Shown: positions 28,221 to 38,248 of the stretch, piece after piece
How positions within the stretch are numbered: position 1 is the first letter of the stretch
How the letters are laid out: every line of letters starts with the position of its first letter
DNA from: Candidatus Rokuibacteriota bacterium
Lineage (GTDB): Bacteria > Methylomirabilota > Methylomirabilia > Rokubacteriales > CSP1-6
Assembly: GCA_030647435.1 (NCBI GenBank)
Contig: JAUSJX010000097.1
Location: 62,001-126,000, forward strand
Direction of reading: 5' to 3'
Length of the DNA stretch: 64,000 nucleotides
Made by a program: the position numbers and the translations under genes
The notes under the pieces: generated by a model
Database searches by the model: none
What the model saw: only the letters and a program-made list of their open reading frames with translations
What the model was told of the DNA's origin: nothing

Positions 28221-29240
28221 ATGCGCAAGAGCCTCCTCTCCCGCATCCCCGCGGCGCTCCTGCTGCTGGCCGTGGCACTGCTGCTCTCCTCGTGCGGCTG
28301 GTCGATGTGGGACTCGCCCATGACCACGGTGAGGCCGAAGTCGGGGTTCGGCCGGGTCACGCACGAGATCTTCATGCTGATCTCGTGGTGGACGCTCGGC
28401 ATCGGCATCGCCGTCGAGGCCGGGCTCCTGTGGGTCTGCTTCCGCTACCGCGAGAGGCCCGGCGCGCCCATCCCGAAGCAGGTCCACGGCCACACGGTCC
28501 TCGAGGTCTCCTGGACGATCGTCTTCGCGCTGATCCTGCTCATCTTCGCCATCCCGACGATCTCCGCGATCTTCAAGACCCAGGAGGCGCCGGCGGCGAC
28601 GGCGCTGCGGGTGGACGTCGGCGGGCGGCAGTGGTGGTGGGAGTTCAAGTACCCCGACCTCAAGGTGGTCACGGCCAACGAGCTGCACCTCCCGGCGGGC
28701 CAGACGGTCGCCCTCAACCTCCACGCTCCCGACGTCATCCACTCCTTCTGGGCGCCCCGGCTGGGCGGCAAGCGGGACGTGGTGCCGGGCCGCGTCAACC
28801 GCATCACGCTGGCGCCCGACGAGCCCGGCGAGTACCCGGGCCAGTGCGCCGAGTACTGCGGCATGTCGCACGCCAACATGCGCTTCCGCGTCATCGTGCA
28901 CACCAAGGCCGACTTCGAGAAGTGGGTGGCGGCCCAGCAGAGGCCGCCCGTCCAGCCCACGGATCCCCTCGCGCAGAAGGGCCAGGATCTCTTCAGCCAG
29001 TCCGCCTGCGTGGGCTGCCACACGATCGCGGGCATCTCGGGCGGCGTGCTGGGGCCCAACCTGACGCACTTCGGCAGCCGGAAGACCATGGGCGCCAACC
29101 TGATGGTGAACACGCCGGAGAACCTGGCCAGGTGGATCGAGAACCCGGGCCACATGAAGCCGGGCGTGCTGATGCCGGACCTGGGCATGCGGGGCGAGCA
29201 GTCCAAGGCGCTCGCCGCCTATCTCCTGAGCCTGAAATAA
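28221..29240 (+). CDS. coxB: Cytochrome c oxidase subunit II with fused cytochrome c (caa3 type)
   Basis: A 339-residue lipoprotein-like subunit II: signal with lipobox LLLSSC, two membrane helices, a periplasmic CuA domain (HSFWAPRLGG, then GQCAEYCGMSHANM with the copper Cys, His and Met ligands) and a C-terminal c-type haem domain (CVGCH, distal Met in PGVLMPDLGM). It accepts electrons from cytochrome c and passes them to CoxA. The ATG at 28221 gives a proper signal sequence; the longer frame upstream is unrelated. Confidence 0.96.
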   Translation: MRKSLLSRIPAALLLLAVALLLSSCGWSMWDSPMTTVRPKSGFGRVTHEIFMLISWWTLGIGIAVEAGLLWVCFRYRERPGAPIPKQVHGHTVLEVSWTIVFALILLIFAIPTISAIFKTQEAPAATALRVDVGGRQWWWEFKYPDLKVVTANELHLPAGQTVALNLHAPDVIHSFWAPRLGGKRDVVPGRVNRITLAPDEPGEYPGQCAEYCGMSHANMRFRVIVHTKADFEKWVAAQQRPPVQPTDPLAQKGQDLFSQSACVGCHTIAGISGGVLGPNLTHFGSRKTMGANLMVNTPENLARWIENPGHMKPGVLMPDLGMRGEQSKALAAYLLSLK

Positions 29241-29250
29241 GAGGACTTCC

Positions 29251-31119
29251 ATGGCGACACACGCGGCGTACATGCACGGCACGAAGTTGAGCGTCGGGAG
29301 CGTGCTCTGGTCCTGGATCACGACCGTGGACCACAAGCGCATCGGGCAGCTCTACGGCGTCTCGGCCTTCTTCTTCTTCCTGGTGGGAGGCATCGAGGCC
29401 GTGATCATGCGCCTGCAGCTGGCGCAACCCGACAGCACGCTGGTCGGCGCCCAGCGCTTCAACGAGCTGTTCACCATGCATGGGACTACCATGGTGTTCC
29501 TGGCGATCATGCCGATGAGCGCGGCTTTCTTCAACTACATGATCCCGCTCCTGATCGGGGCGCGGGATGTGGCCTTCCCCCGGCTGAACGCGCTCTCTTA
29601 CTGGGTCTTCTTCTCGGGCGCCCTGCTGCTCCACCTGAGCTTCCTCGCGGGCACGGTGCCCGACGCCGGCTGGTTCGGCTACGCGAACCTGACCTCGGCC
29701 CAGTTCTCGCCCACGCACAGCATCGACTTCTGGATGCTGGGCCTGCAGGTGCTCGGTATCTCCTCGCTGATGGCCGGCTTCAATTTCATCGTGACCATCA
29801 TCAACATGCGCGCCCCCGGCATGACGCTCATGCGGATGCCGCTGTTCGTCTGGATGAGCTTCGTGGTGCAGTTCCTGGTGATCCTGGCCTTCCCGGCCAT
29901 CACGGTGGCGCTGATCCTCCTGATGTTCGATCGCTTCTTCGGCACGCTCTTCTACGCCCCGGCGGGCGGCGCCGACCCGCTGCTCTGGCAGCACCTCTTC
30001 TGGATCTTCGGCCACCCCGAGGTCTACATCCTGATCCTGCCCGCCATGGGCATCGTATCCGAGGTGCTGCCGACCTTCTCGCGCAAGCCGCTCTTCGGCG
30101 CCCCCGTGGTCATCTACTCGGGAATCATGATCGGCTTCTTGGGCTTCGGCGTGTGGAGCCACCACATGTTCTCCGTGGGCATGGGCCCGATCGCCGACTC
30201 GGCCTTCTCCATCTCGACCATGCTGATCGCGGTGCCGACGGGCGTGAAGATCCTGAACTGGATCGGCACGCTCTGGGGCGGCAGGATCCAGTTCTCGAGC
30301 CCGCTCTACTTCTCGCTGGGCTTCATCGCCATGTTCACCCTGGGCGGCCTATCGGGCGTCATGCACTCCTCCCCGCCGGTGGACCTGCAGCAGACCGATT
30401 CCTACTTCGTCGTCGCCCACTTCCACTACGTGCTCTTCGGCGGCTCGATCTTCGGGCTCTTCTCGGGCGTCTACTACTGGTGGCCGAAGATCTTCGGCAA
30501 GCTGCTCGACGAGCGGCTGGGCAAGGTGCACTTCTGGCTGATGCTGATCGGCTTCAACGTCACCTTTTTCCCGATGCACTTCCTGGGACTCATCGGCATG
30601 CCCCGGCGGATCTACACGTACGCGCCCGACCTCGGCTGGAACTTCTGGAACATGGTCTCGACGATGGGCGTGTTCGTGATCGTGCTCTCGTTCCTGGTCT
30701 TCATCTGGAACGTGATCGCGACCACGCGCTCGGGCGCCCCCGCCCCGGCGGACCCCTGGGACGGGCGCACGCTGGAATGGACCATCCCCTCGCCGCCGCC
30801 CGTGTACAACTTCGCCACCGAGCCCGTGGTCCACGCCCGCGACGACTTCTGGGTGCAGAAGCACGGCGACGGCCACGGCGCCCCGCCCCGGAAGGGCGCG
30901 CCGGCGGCCCACGTGGACACGGCGTCCATCCACATGCCTCCGCCGTCCTACTGGCCCATCCTCCTGGCGGGCGCCCTCTTCGTGATGTTCTCGGGCGCCC
31001 TCGTGAGCATCTACCAGGTGGTCGGGGGCGGCCTCTTGACGCTCTACTGCATGATCCGGTTCATGCTCGAGTACCATCATCAAACGGATGTGGGGCCGCC
31101 CGCGGGAGGGCCCCATTGA
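29251..31119 (+). CDS. coxA: Cytochrome c oxidase subunit I (caa3 type)
   Basis: A 622-residue haem-copper oxidase core with at least 12 helices. Haem and CuB ligands are visible in TMHGTTMVF (haem a His), IFGHPEVYI (CuB His and cross-linked Tyr, with the K-channel side), SHHMFSVG (CuB His pair) and VAHFHYVLFGG (haem His pair). A C-terminal extension of about 110 residues has two more helices. It reduces oxygen to water and pumps protons. It sits 10 bp after coxB and overlaps coxC by 1 nt. Confidence 0.97.
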   Translation: MATHAAYMHGTKLSVGSVLWSWITTVDHKRIGQLYGVSAFFFFLVGGIEAVIMRLQLAQPDSTLVGAQRFNELFTMHGTTMVFLAIMPMSAAFFNYMIPLLIGARDVAFPRLNALSYWVFFSGALLLHLSFLAGTVPDAGWFGYANLTSAQFSPTHSIDFWMLGLQVLGISSLMAGFNFIVTIINMRAPGMTLMRMPLFVWMSFVVQFLVILAFPAITVALILLMFDRFFGTLFYAPAGGADPLLWQHLFWIFGHPEVYILILPAMGIVSEVLPTFSRKPLFGAPVVIYSGIMIGFLGFGVWSHHMFSVGMGPIADSAFSISTMLIAVPTGVKILNWIGTLWGGRIQFSSPLYFSLGFIAMFTLGGLSGVMHSSPPVDLQQTDSYFVVAHFHYVLFGGSIFGLFSGVYYWWPKIFGKLLDERLGKVHFWLMLIGFNVTFFPMHFLGLIGMPRRIYTYAPDLGWNFWNMVSTMGVFVIVLSFLVFIWNVIATTRSGAPAPADPWDGRTLEWTIPSPPPVYNFATEPVVHARDDFWVQKHGDGHGAPPRKGAPAAHVDTASIHMPPPSYWPILLAGALFVMFSGALVSIYQVVGGGLLTLYCMIRFMLEYHHQTDVGPPAGGPH

Positions 31120-31718
31120 TGGCCGCGGAGCACACCGCCGTCGCGCACGACCCGAACATCGGCTGCACCGGGCTCGACCATCGCAAGATGGGGATGTGGG
31201 CCTTCCTCGGCTCCGAGTGCATGTTCTTCGGCTCGCTGATCGGCACGTACCTCGCCTACAAGGGCAAGAGCATCAACGGGCCGGGCCCCCACGAGATCCT
31301 GAACATCCCGCTGACGTCGCTCAGCGCCTTCGTCCTACTCATGTCGTCCCTGCTGATGGTGCTGGCGCTGGCCGCTGTCCAGCGCAACGACATGAAGTGG
31401 GGCAAGATCTGGCTCTTCATGACGGCGGTGTTAGGCGCGGGCTTCGTCGGCTTCCAGATCTTCGAGTTCACGCACTTCGTCCACCTGGGCCTGACGCTCC
31501 AGACGAACCTCTTCGGCTCCACCTTCTTCGTGCTGACGGGCTTCCACGGCGCCCACGTCACGGGCGGCGTCATCTGGCTCCTCTCGCTCTGGGTGCTGGC
31601 GCTGCGCGGCAAGCTCGGGGCGCAGGACTCGCTCAAGGTCGAGATCTGCGGCCTGTACTGGCACTTCGTGGACATCGTCTGGATCGCCATCTTCACCCTC
31701 ATCTACCTGATCCCGTAG
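31119..31718 (+). CDS. coxC: Cytochrome c oxidase subunit III
   Basis: A 199-residue subunit III with five hydrophobic helices, the short caa3/SoxM-type form. Conserved motifs are KMGMWAFLGSECMFFG, GFHGAHVTGG and LYWHFVDIVWI near the C-terminus. It stabilises subunit I and proton uptake. The ATG overlaps the coxA stop by one base (TGATG). Confidence 0.95.
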   Translation: MAAEHTAVAHDPNIGCTGLDHRKMGMWAFLGSECMFFGSLIGTYLAYKGKSINGPGPHEILNIPLTSLSAFVLLMSSLLMVLALAAVQRNDMKWGKIWLFMTAVLGAGFVGFQIFEFTHFVHLGLTLQTNLFGSTFFVLTGFHGAHVTGGVIWLLSLWVLALRGKLGAQDSLKVEICGLYWHFVDIVWIAIFTLIYLIP

Positions 31719-31731
31719 GAGGCCGAGGGTT

Positions 31732-32070
31732 ATGGATTCGAGCCACGCCGCTCCCACAGCAGCCCACGCCCCGGGCGGGGGCCATGCCACGGTCCAGACC
31801 TATATTCGGGTGGCCGTGGTGCTAGGCCTTCTCACCGCCATCGAGATCGGCGCGCTGTACGTGCCGGGCATCCCGAGCCACGCCCTGGTCGCGCTGCTCC
31901 TCGTCTTCTCCGTCTTCAAGTTCGGGCTGGTGGTCGCCTTCTTCATGCACCTGCGCTACGACAACAAGCTGCTGACCGTGCTCTTCGTCGGCCCACTCAT
32001 CATCGCCGTCACCATCATCCTCGCCATCATGGCGCTCTTCGGCGCCTACATCCTGCTCGCGCGCGGGTAG
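31732..32070 (+). CDS. coxD: Cytochrome c oxidase subunit IV (CoxD/COX4-like)
   Basis: A 112-residue protein with three helices and the prokaryotic subunit IV pattern YIRVAVVLGLLTAIEIG, FKFGLVVAFFMHLRYD. The FFMHLRYD motif is the family mark. It is a small accessory subunit of the same oxidase. A GGAGG precedes the ATG, 13 bp after coxC. Confidence 0.93.
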   Translation: MDSSHAAPTAAHAPGGGHATVQTYIRVAVVLGLLTAIEIGALYVPGIPSHALVALLLVFSVFKFGLVVAFFMHLRYDNKLLTVLFVGPLIIAVTIILAIMALFGAYILLARG

Positions 32071-32074
32071 AAGC

Positions 32075-32935
32075 ATGGCGCACGTAGTGCCCGGGCCCGC
32101 GGGGCCGCCGCCCCTCGGGCCCGACGGCTTTGACTGGACCGCGTGGCACCCCGATCTCACCGTCGTCGCGGGCGTCGCGGCGCTCGGCGGCGTGTACGTA
32201 GCCGCGCTCCGCCGGGGGCGCGCCCAGGGCCGGCGCGTGAAGGGCGTCAAGGTGGTCTCCTTCTTCGCGGGGCTCGCGGTGCTGCTGGGCTCGCTGACCG
32301 GGCCGCTCCACGATCTCTCGGACCACTACCTCTTCAGCGCCCACATGGTCCAGCACCTCCTGCTGGTTTTCGCCATGCCGCCGCTCCTGCTCTACGGCAC
32401 GCCGGGCTGGATGCTCTCGCCGCTCCTGCGCCACCCGCTCGTGCTGAGCCTCGGGCGCCGCCTGACGCGGCCCTCGGGGGCGTTCGCGAGCTTCAACCTC
32501 GTGCTCGTGGCCTGGCACCTGCCGCCGCTCTACAACCTGGCGATGGATCACCACGGCGTGCACATCGTCGAGCACCTCATGATCATGGTCGTATCGGTCA
32601 TCCTGTGGTGGCCGGTGATGTCGCCCTCGCACGAGCTGCCGCGCGCGCCCTATCCCGTGCAGATGCTGTACCTGTTCGTGGTCGGCTTGCCCATGGTCGT
32701 CGTCTCGATCTTCATCACGATGGCCGGGAGCGTGCTCTACCCCTACTACGCTGCGGCGCCCCGGGTGTGGGAGGCGCTCACGCCGCACACCGACCAGCAC
32801 CTGGGCGGCCTCATCATGTGGATCCCCGGGGGGCTCGTCTTCCTGATCGCGATCAGCGTCGTCTTCTTCCGCTGGCAGGCCGCCGGTGGCCAGGACGGCG
32901 CCATCGCCCCGCTCGGAGCCTCGCATGGCGGGTAG
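32075..32935 (+). CDS. ctaG: Cytochrome c oxidase assembly factor CtaG (caa3 type)
   Basis: A 286-residue membrane protein of the CtaG_Cox family with about seven helices. Family motifs are HDLSDHYLFSAHMVQHLLL and HHGVHIVEHLMIMV with several His residues, thought to handle copper for the CuA/CuB centres. It starts 4 bp after coxD and overlaps ctaA by 11 bp. Confidence 0.93.
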   Translation: MAHVVPGPAGPPPLGPDGFDWTAWHPDLTVVAGVAALGGVYVAALRRGRAQGRRVKGVKVVSFFAGLAVLLGSLTGPLHDLSDHYLFSAHMVQHLLLVFAMPPLLLYGTPGWMLSPLLRHPLVLSLGRRLTRPSGAFASFNLVLVAWHLPPLYNLAMDHHGVHIVEHLMIMVVSVILWWPVMSPSHELPRAPYPVQMLYLFVVGLPMVVVSIFITMAGSVLYPYYAAAPRVWEALTPHTDQHLGGLIMWIPGGLVFLIAISVVFFRWQAAGGQDGAIAPLGASHGG

Positions 32936-33848
32936 CCCGCCGCGCGCCTGCCCGCCGCGCGCCTGGGCGTGGGCGGCTATCGTCGCCCTCTCCCTGCTCA
33001 TGACCATGGGCAACATCGTGAGCGCCACCGGCTCCGGCCTCGCTTGCCCCGACTGGCCGCTCTGCCACGGGCGCCTCCTGCCGCCCGCGCAAACTGAGGT
33101 CCTGATCGAGTTCAGCCACCGGCTCAAGGCCATCCCGTTCACCCTGCTGCTGCTCGTGACCGTGGTCCTGACGTGGCGGCGCACGACGGCGCGCGCGCCG
33201 CGACGCTTGAGCCTCATCCTGGTCGCCCTCCTCGCGGCACAGATCGGCCTGGGCGGCGTAACGGTGCTTTTCAAGCTGCCTGATCTCGTGAGCACCGCCC
33301 ACCTCGTGAACGCGCTCCTGATCCTCGCCGGGCTCATCATCCTGGCCGAGGGCACGCGGGCGCACCCCCCGGTGCCGGCGCGGCTCAAGCGGCTGGCCAT
33401 GGCCGGCCTGGCGGCGCTCCTCCTCCAGCTGGCGCTCGGCGGATACGTGCGCCACGCGGGGGCGGGGCTCGCCTGCCCCGACTTCCCGCTCTGCAGCGGC
33501 AGCCTCCTGCCGCACCACTGGGAGAGCGGGGTTCACTGGACCCACCGGTGGCTCGGAGTGGTGTTCCTCGGGCTCTTCGTCCACCTCGCGCTGACGGCGC
33601 GGCGTACGGCGCTGGCAAGGCCCGCGGCGGCGGCGGCGGTGCTCGCCGTCCTGCAGGTGGCGCTGGGGATCATGGCCGTGCTCGGAGGGCCGGCCGTGCC
33701 GCTCCGTGCGGCGCACGCCGTGGTCGCCTACGCGCTGTGGGGAGTGCTCGTCTGGCTCTCGGCTCACGCCGAGGGGTGGATTGCCGTCGCGCGGGGCGCG
33801 GAAGCCCCGACGCGCGAGATCATCGGCGGGGTCGCCCGTGCCTCCTAG
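32925..33848 (+). CDS. ctaA: Haem A synthase CtaA/COX15 family
   Basis: A 307-residue, eight-helix protein that oxidises haem O to haem A. Paired helical bundles each carry ACPDWPLCHG or ACPDFPLCSG (the conserved Cys pair), EFSHRLKAIP and HWTHRWLGV (haem-ligand His). The ATG at 32925 lies within the end of ctaG; a GTG upstream would add 13 unlikely residues. It works with CtaB just downstream. Confidence 0.95.
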   Translation: MAGSPPRACPPRAWAWAAIVALSLLMTMGNIVSATGSGLACPDWPLCHGRLLPPAQTEVLIEFSHRLKAIPFTLLLLVTVVLTWRRTTARAPRRLSLILVALLAAQIGLGGVTVLFKLPDLVSTAHLVNALLILAGLIILAEGTRAHPPVPARLKRLAMAGLAALLLQLALGGYVRHAGAGLACPDFPLCSGSLLPHHWESGVHWTHRWLGVVFLGLFVHLALTARRTALARPAAAAAVLAVLQVALGIMAVLGGPAVPLRAAHAVVAYALWGVLVWLSAHAEGWIAVARGAEAPTREIIGGVARAS

Positions 33849-34773
33849 GGCTTTAAGCCCGACCGCCCGCGCGTGGGCGGCCACGGGCCTCGGCGAGCGC
33901 GTCGGCGCCTACGCGGAGCTGTCCAAGTTCGGCATCGTGCTGCTCGTGCTGGTCTCGGCGGCGGCCGGCTTCATGCTGCGCGCGCCGCTCGGCGCCGACT
34001 TCCCCTGGGCGCACGGCCTGGTCGTGCTGGCGGGCGTGATGCTGCTCTCCTCGGGCGCGTCGGCCCTCAACCAGGTGCAGGAGCGAGACAAGGACGCGCT
34101 GATGGCGCGGACGGCGAACCGTCCCCTGCCCTCGGGGCGTCTCTCGCACGCCCAGGGCCTCGCCTTCGCCGCCCTTGCCACGGTCGGGGGCGCGGTCGTG
34201 CTGTGGCTCGGCATCGGCCGCACCGCGGGCGTGCTCGGGATCATTGCGGCGGTTTTCTACAACGGGGTCTACACGCCGTGGCTCAAGCCGACTTCGCCCT
34301 TCGCCGCCGTGCCGGGCGCCATCCCCGGCTCGATCCCGCCCGTCATCGGCTGGGTGGCGGCCGGCGGCAGTCTCACGGACGCCGGCGCCATCATCCTCTT
34401 CGGCATCCTCTTCCTCTGGCAGATGCCCCACTTCTGGGCGCTGGCGCTCCGCTACCGCGCCGACTACGCCTCGGGCGGCTTCCCCATGGTCAGCGAGGTG
34501 GTGGGCGTCGAAGGCACGGCGCGGCTCATCCTGCTCTACGCCTCGGGGCTGACCGCGTGGTCTCTTGCGGCGCCGACCTTCGGCGTCGGCGGGCCGGTAA
34601 CCTTCGTGATCGCGGCGCTGCTCGGCGGGCGGCTCATGTGGCTCGCCGTCAAGTTCGCCCGCGAGCCCCACGACCAGCGAGGCTGGCTCAAGCTCTTCCT
34701 CTTCTCGAACTTCTACCTCCTGTTGCTTTTCGCCGGGATGGTCGCCGAGCGCCTCCTGCTGCGCCTCTTCTGA
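33838..34773 (+). CDS. ctaB: Protohaem IX farnesyltransferase (haem O synthase) CtaB
   Basis: A 311-residue UbiA-family prenyltransferase with about nine helices. The first Asp-rich motif is NQVQERDKDALMARTANRPL; the second loop carries LKPTSPFAAVPGAIPGSIPP, typical of haem O synthases; LWQMPHFWALALRYR is also diagnostic. The GTG at 33838 overlaps ctaA by 11 bp. It closes the oxidase operon, followed by a long palindromic repeat that could end transcription. Confidence 0.96.
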   Translation: MPPRALSPTARAWAATGLGERVGAYAELSKFGIVLLVLVSAAAGFMLRAPLGADFPWAHGLVVLAGVMLLSSGASALNQVQERDKDALMARTANRPLPSGRLSHAQGLAFAALATVGGAVVLWLGIGRTAGVLGIIAAVFYNGVYTPWLKPTSPFAAVPGAIPGSIPPVIGWVAAGGSLTDAGAIILFGILFLWQMPHFWALALRYRADYASGGFPMVSEVVGVEGTARLILLYASGLTAWSLAAPTFGVGGPVTFVIAALLGGRLMWLAVKFAREPHDQRGWLKLFLFSNFYLLLLFAGMVAERLLLRLF

Positions 34774-34774
34774 C

Positions 34775-34860
34775 GGGGTCAGGTCTTGCATTCCTACATT
34801 GCCTACGCGCTGAGACATACCCCGCCAAGGAACCAATGTAGGAATGCAAGACCTGACCCC
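34775..34860. repeat. Perfect 27-bp inverted repeat (86-bp palindromic element)
   Basis: Arms 34775-34801 and 34834-34860 are exact reverse complements beginning GGGGTCAGGTCTTGCATTCC, with a 32-bp loop. It starts 2 bp after the ctaB stop and ends 38 bp before the ugd ATG. The arms are AT-richer than the genes. It may terminate the oxidase operon, but the length and perfection point to a mobile palindromic element of REP/RAYT or IS-end type. Confidence 0.8.
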
Positions 34861-34898
34861 AAGGTTTGGTATCCTAGGATGCTCGCAAGCGCGCACCC

Positions 34899-36209
34899 AT
34901 GAACATCTGCGTCGTCGGCACAGGGTATGTCGGGCTCGTCACCGGGGCGGTCTTCGCCGACCTGGGCAACGACGTGGTCTGCGTGGACAACGACCGCGCC
35001 AAGATCGACGCCCTCAAGGCCGGGCGCATGCCCATCTACGAGCCGGGCCTCGAGGAGATGGTCGCGCGCAACGTGGAGGACCGGCGGCTCTCGTTCACCA
35101 CGGACCTGGGCGCGGGCATCCGCCATGGGGACGTGATCTTCATCTCCGTCGGCACGCCGCCCAAGGACAGCGGCGAGACCGACCTCTCGCACGTCGAGGC
35201 GGTCGCGGCCGAGATCGGCCGCTCGATGGACCGCTACAAGGTGGTCGTCAACAAGTCCACGGCCCCGGTCGGCACGGGCGAGCTCGTCCGCGAGGTCATC
35301 GGGCGCCACCAGCCGCGCCCGGTCGAGTTCGACGTCGTGTCGAACCCCGAGTTCCTGCGCGAGGGCTCGGCCATCGAGGACACGCTCCGCCCGGATCGCA
35401 TCGTGATCGGCGCGCCCTCCCAGCAGGTGGCGATGACGCTCGTCGAGCTCTACGCGCCGCTCGAGCGACCCATGATCATCACCGACCTGCCGTCGGCGGA
35501 GGTCATCAAGTACGCGTCCAATGCCTTCCTCGCCGCCAAGATCTCCTTCATCAACGCCATCGCCAACATCTGCGAGGCGGCCGGCGCCGACGTGACGCAG
35601 GTCATGAAGGGCATGGGGCTCGACCCGCGCATCGGCGGGGCGTTCCTCCAGGCGGGGCTGGGCTACGGCGGCTCCTGCTTCCCCAAGGACGTGGACTCGC
35701 TCATCCACACGGCCGGCCGCCTCGGCTACGACTTCAAGCTCCTCCGCTCGATCGTGGAGATCAACCGCGAGCGCGCCGCGCATCTCGTCGAGACCGTCGC
35801 CAAGGCCCTGGGCCCGCTGGACGACACGACGATTGCGGTGCTGGGCCTCGCCTTCAAGCCGAACACCGACGACATGCGCGAGGCCAAGAGCGTGGAGGTC
35901 GTCCAGCTCCTGCACGCGGCCGGCGCCAGGATCCGCGCCTACGACCCGGCGGCCATGGACAACGCCAGGCGGCTCCTGCCGGCCGGCGTCACCTTCAGCG
36001 CCTCGCCCTACGAGGCGGCCGAGGGCGCGCACGCGGTCGTGCTGGTGACGGAGTGGAACGAGTTCAAGTACCTCAACCTCGAGCGGCTGCGCGGCCTGCT
36101 CAAGCGCCCCGTGATCTTCGACGGGCGCAACCTCTGGGAGCCGGAGCGGATGCGGCGCCTCGGCTTCGAGTACTACTCGGTCGGACGGAAACCCGTCCTG
36201 CCGGCCTGA
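34899..36209 (+). CDS. ugd: UDP-glucose 6-dehydrogenase
   Basis: A 436-residue NAD-dependent enzyme making UDP-glucuronate from UDP-glucose. N-terminal Rossmann motif [13 protein letters not shown]; active-site Lys in [13 protein letters not shown]; catalytic Cys in [11 protein letters not shown]-terminal domain [18 protein letters not shown]. The length is typical. It supplies UDP-glucuronate for the decarboxylase encoded next. A TATCCT at 34870-34875 could be the -10. Confidence 0.97.
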   Translation: MNICVVGTGYVGLVTGAVFADLGNDVVCVDNDRAKIDALKAGRMPIYEPGLEEMVARNVEDRRLSFTTDLGAGIRHGDVIFISVGTPPKDSGETDLSHVEAVAAEIGRSMDRYKVVVNKSTAPVGTGELVREVIGRHQPRPVEFDVVSNPEFLREGSAIEDTLRPDRIVIGAPSQQVAMTLVELYAPLERPMIITDLPSAEVIKYASNAFLAAKISFINAIANICEAAGADVTQVMKGMGLDPRIGGAFLQAGLGYGGSCFPKDVDSLIHTAGRLGYDFKLLRSIVEINRERAAHLVETVAKALGPLDDTTIAVLGLAFKPNTDDMREAKSVEVVQLLHAAGARIRAYDPAAMDNARRLLPAGVTFSASPYEAAEGAHAVVLVTEWNEFKYLNLERLRGLLKRPVIFDGRNLWEPERMRRLGFEYYSVGRKPVLPA

Positions 36210-36219
36210 GGGCGCCCGC

Positions 36220-37151
<932 letters not shown>

Positions 37152-37155
<4 letters not shown>

Positions 37156-38081
37156 AGGTGCTCGTCACGGGGGGAGCGGGCTTCATCGGCTCCCACGTCG
37201 CGGACGCCTTCATCCGCGCCGGGCACGCGGTGGCCATCGTGGACGACCTCTCCACCGGCAACCGCGCGTGGCTCCCCCCGCAGGCGGCCTTCCACGCGCT
37301 GGACATCCGGAGCGGGCAGCTCAGCGAGGTCTTCGCGGCCGAGCGTCCCGACGCGGTGGCGCACCTGGCCGCCCAGGCCTCCGTCGGCCGTTCCGTCGCC
37401 GATCCGGCCTTCGACGCGTCGGTCAACATCGGGGGCGGGCTCAACCTGCTTGACTGCTGCCGGCGCTTCGGCGTGCGGCGGATGATCTACTCCTCGAGCG
37501 GCGGCGCCGGCTACGGCGACACGGACCTGATCCCCACGCCCGAGGAGCACCCGGCCCGGCCCGCCTCGCCCTACGGGATCACCAAGGTCGCGATGGAGCA
37601 GTACGTCGAGGCCTGGGGCGCCCTCTGGGGCATGAGCGGCATCTCTCTCCGCTACGCCAACGTGTACGGTCCGCGCCAGAACCCCCACGGCGAGGCGGGC
37701 GTGGTGGCCATCTTCTGCCGCCGCGTCCTGGCCGGCGAGGCGCTGGTGATCAACGGCGACGGGCTCCAGACGCGCGACTTCGTCTACGTGGACGACGTGG
37801 CGGCGGCCAACCTGCTGGCCCTCGAGCGCGCGGACGTCACCGGGCCGGTGAACATCGGGACGGGAGTGGAGACCTCGGTGAACGCCATCTGCGTCGCGCT
37901 CAGCAAAGCCGCGGGATCGAGCGTCGACGCCGTCCACGCCCCGGCGCGACCCGGCGAGCAGCGGCGCAGCTGCCTGAGCCCCAAGCTCGCCGAGCGCGTG
38001 CTCGGCTGGCGTCCGACCGTGCCTCTCGGCGACGGCTTGATCCAGACTCTCGACCATTTCAGGAAGGAGACCAAACGATGA
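37152..38081 (+). CDS. NAD-dependent epimerase (UDP-glucose 4-epimerase-like SDR)
   Basis: A 309-residue extended [41 protein letters not shown] (where many have Ser-Ser-x-xVYG), catalytic [10 protein letters not shown], and [16 protein letters not shown], the usual bacterial GalE-like pattern. It probably interconverts UDP-hexoses or UDP-pentoses for polysaccharide. The GTG at 37152 forms a 4-bp overlap with the upstream gene and its stop overlaps the next ATG. Confidence 0.92.
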
Positions 38082-38248
38082 TCGACGAGGAGCTGCGGGC
38101 CATCCTGGCCTGCCCGGCCTGCAAGGGCAACCTCATCTTCGAGGAAACGCGCATTATCTGCCAGCGGTGCCAGAAGGCCTACCCGATCCGCGACGGCATC
38201 CCGGTCATGCTCATCAGCGAGGCGCAGCCCTGGACACCGGACACATAA
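38078..38248 (+). CDS. Trm112-like zinc-ribbon protein
   Basis: A 56-residue protein starting in an ATGA overlap with the epimerase. It reads [19 protein letters not shown], then [19 protein letters not shown], the Trm112p/YcaR zinc ribbon with four Cys in two CxxC pairs. In other organisms Trm112 activates methyltransferases; short bacterial copies often sit in lipid or polysaccharide operons. Partner unknown here. Confidence 0.88.
   Translation: MIDEELRAILACPACKGNLIFEETRIICQRCQKAYPIRDGIPVMLISEAQPWTPDT

Noticed and set aside
38245-38247. ATA as start codon of the sugar nucleotidyltransferase
   Set aside because: It lies at the ideal homology start, but ATA initiation is very rare; CTG at 38230 or GTG at 38167 is more likely.
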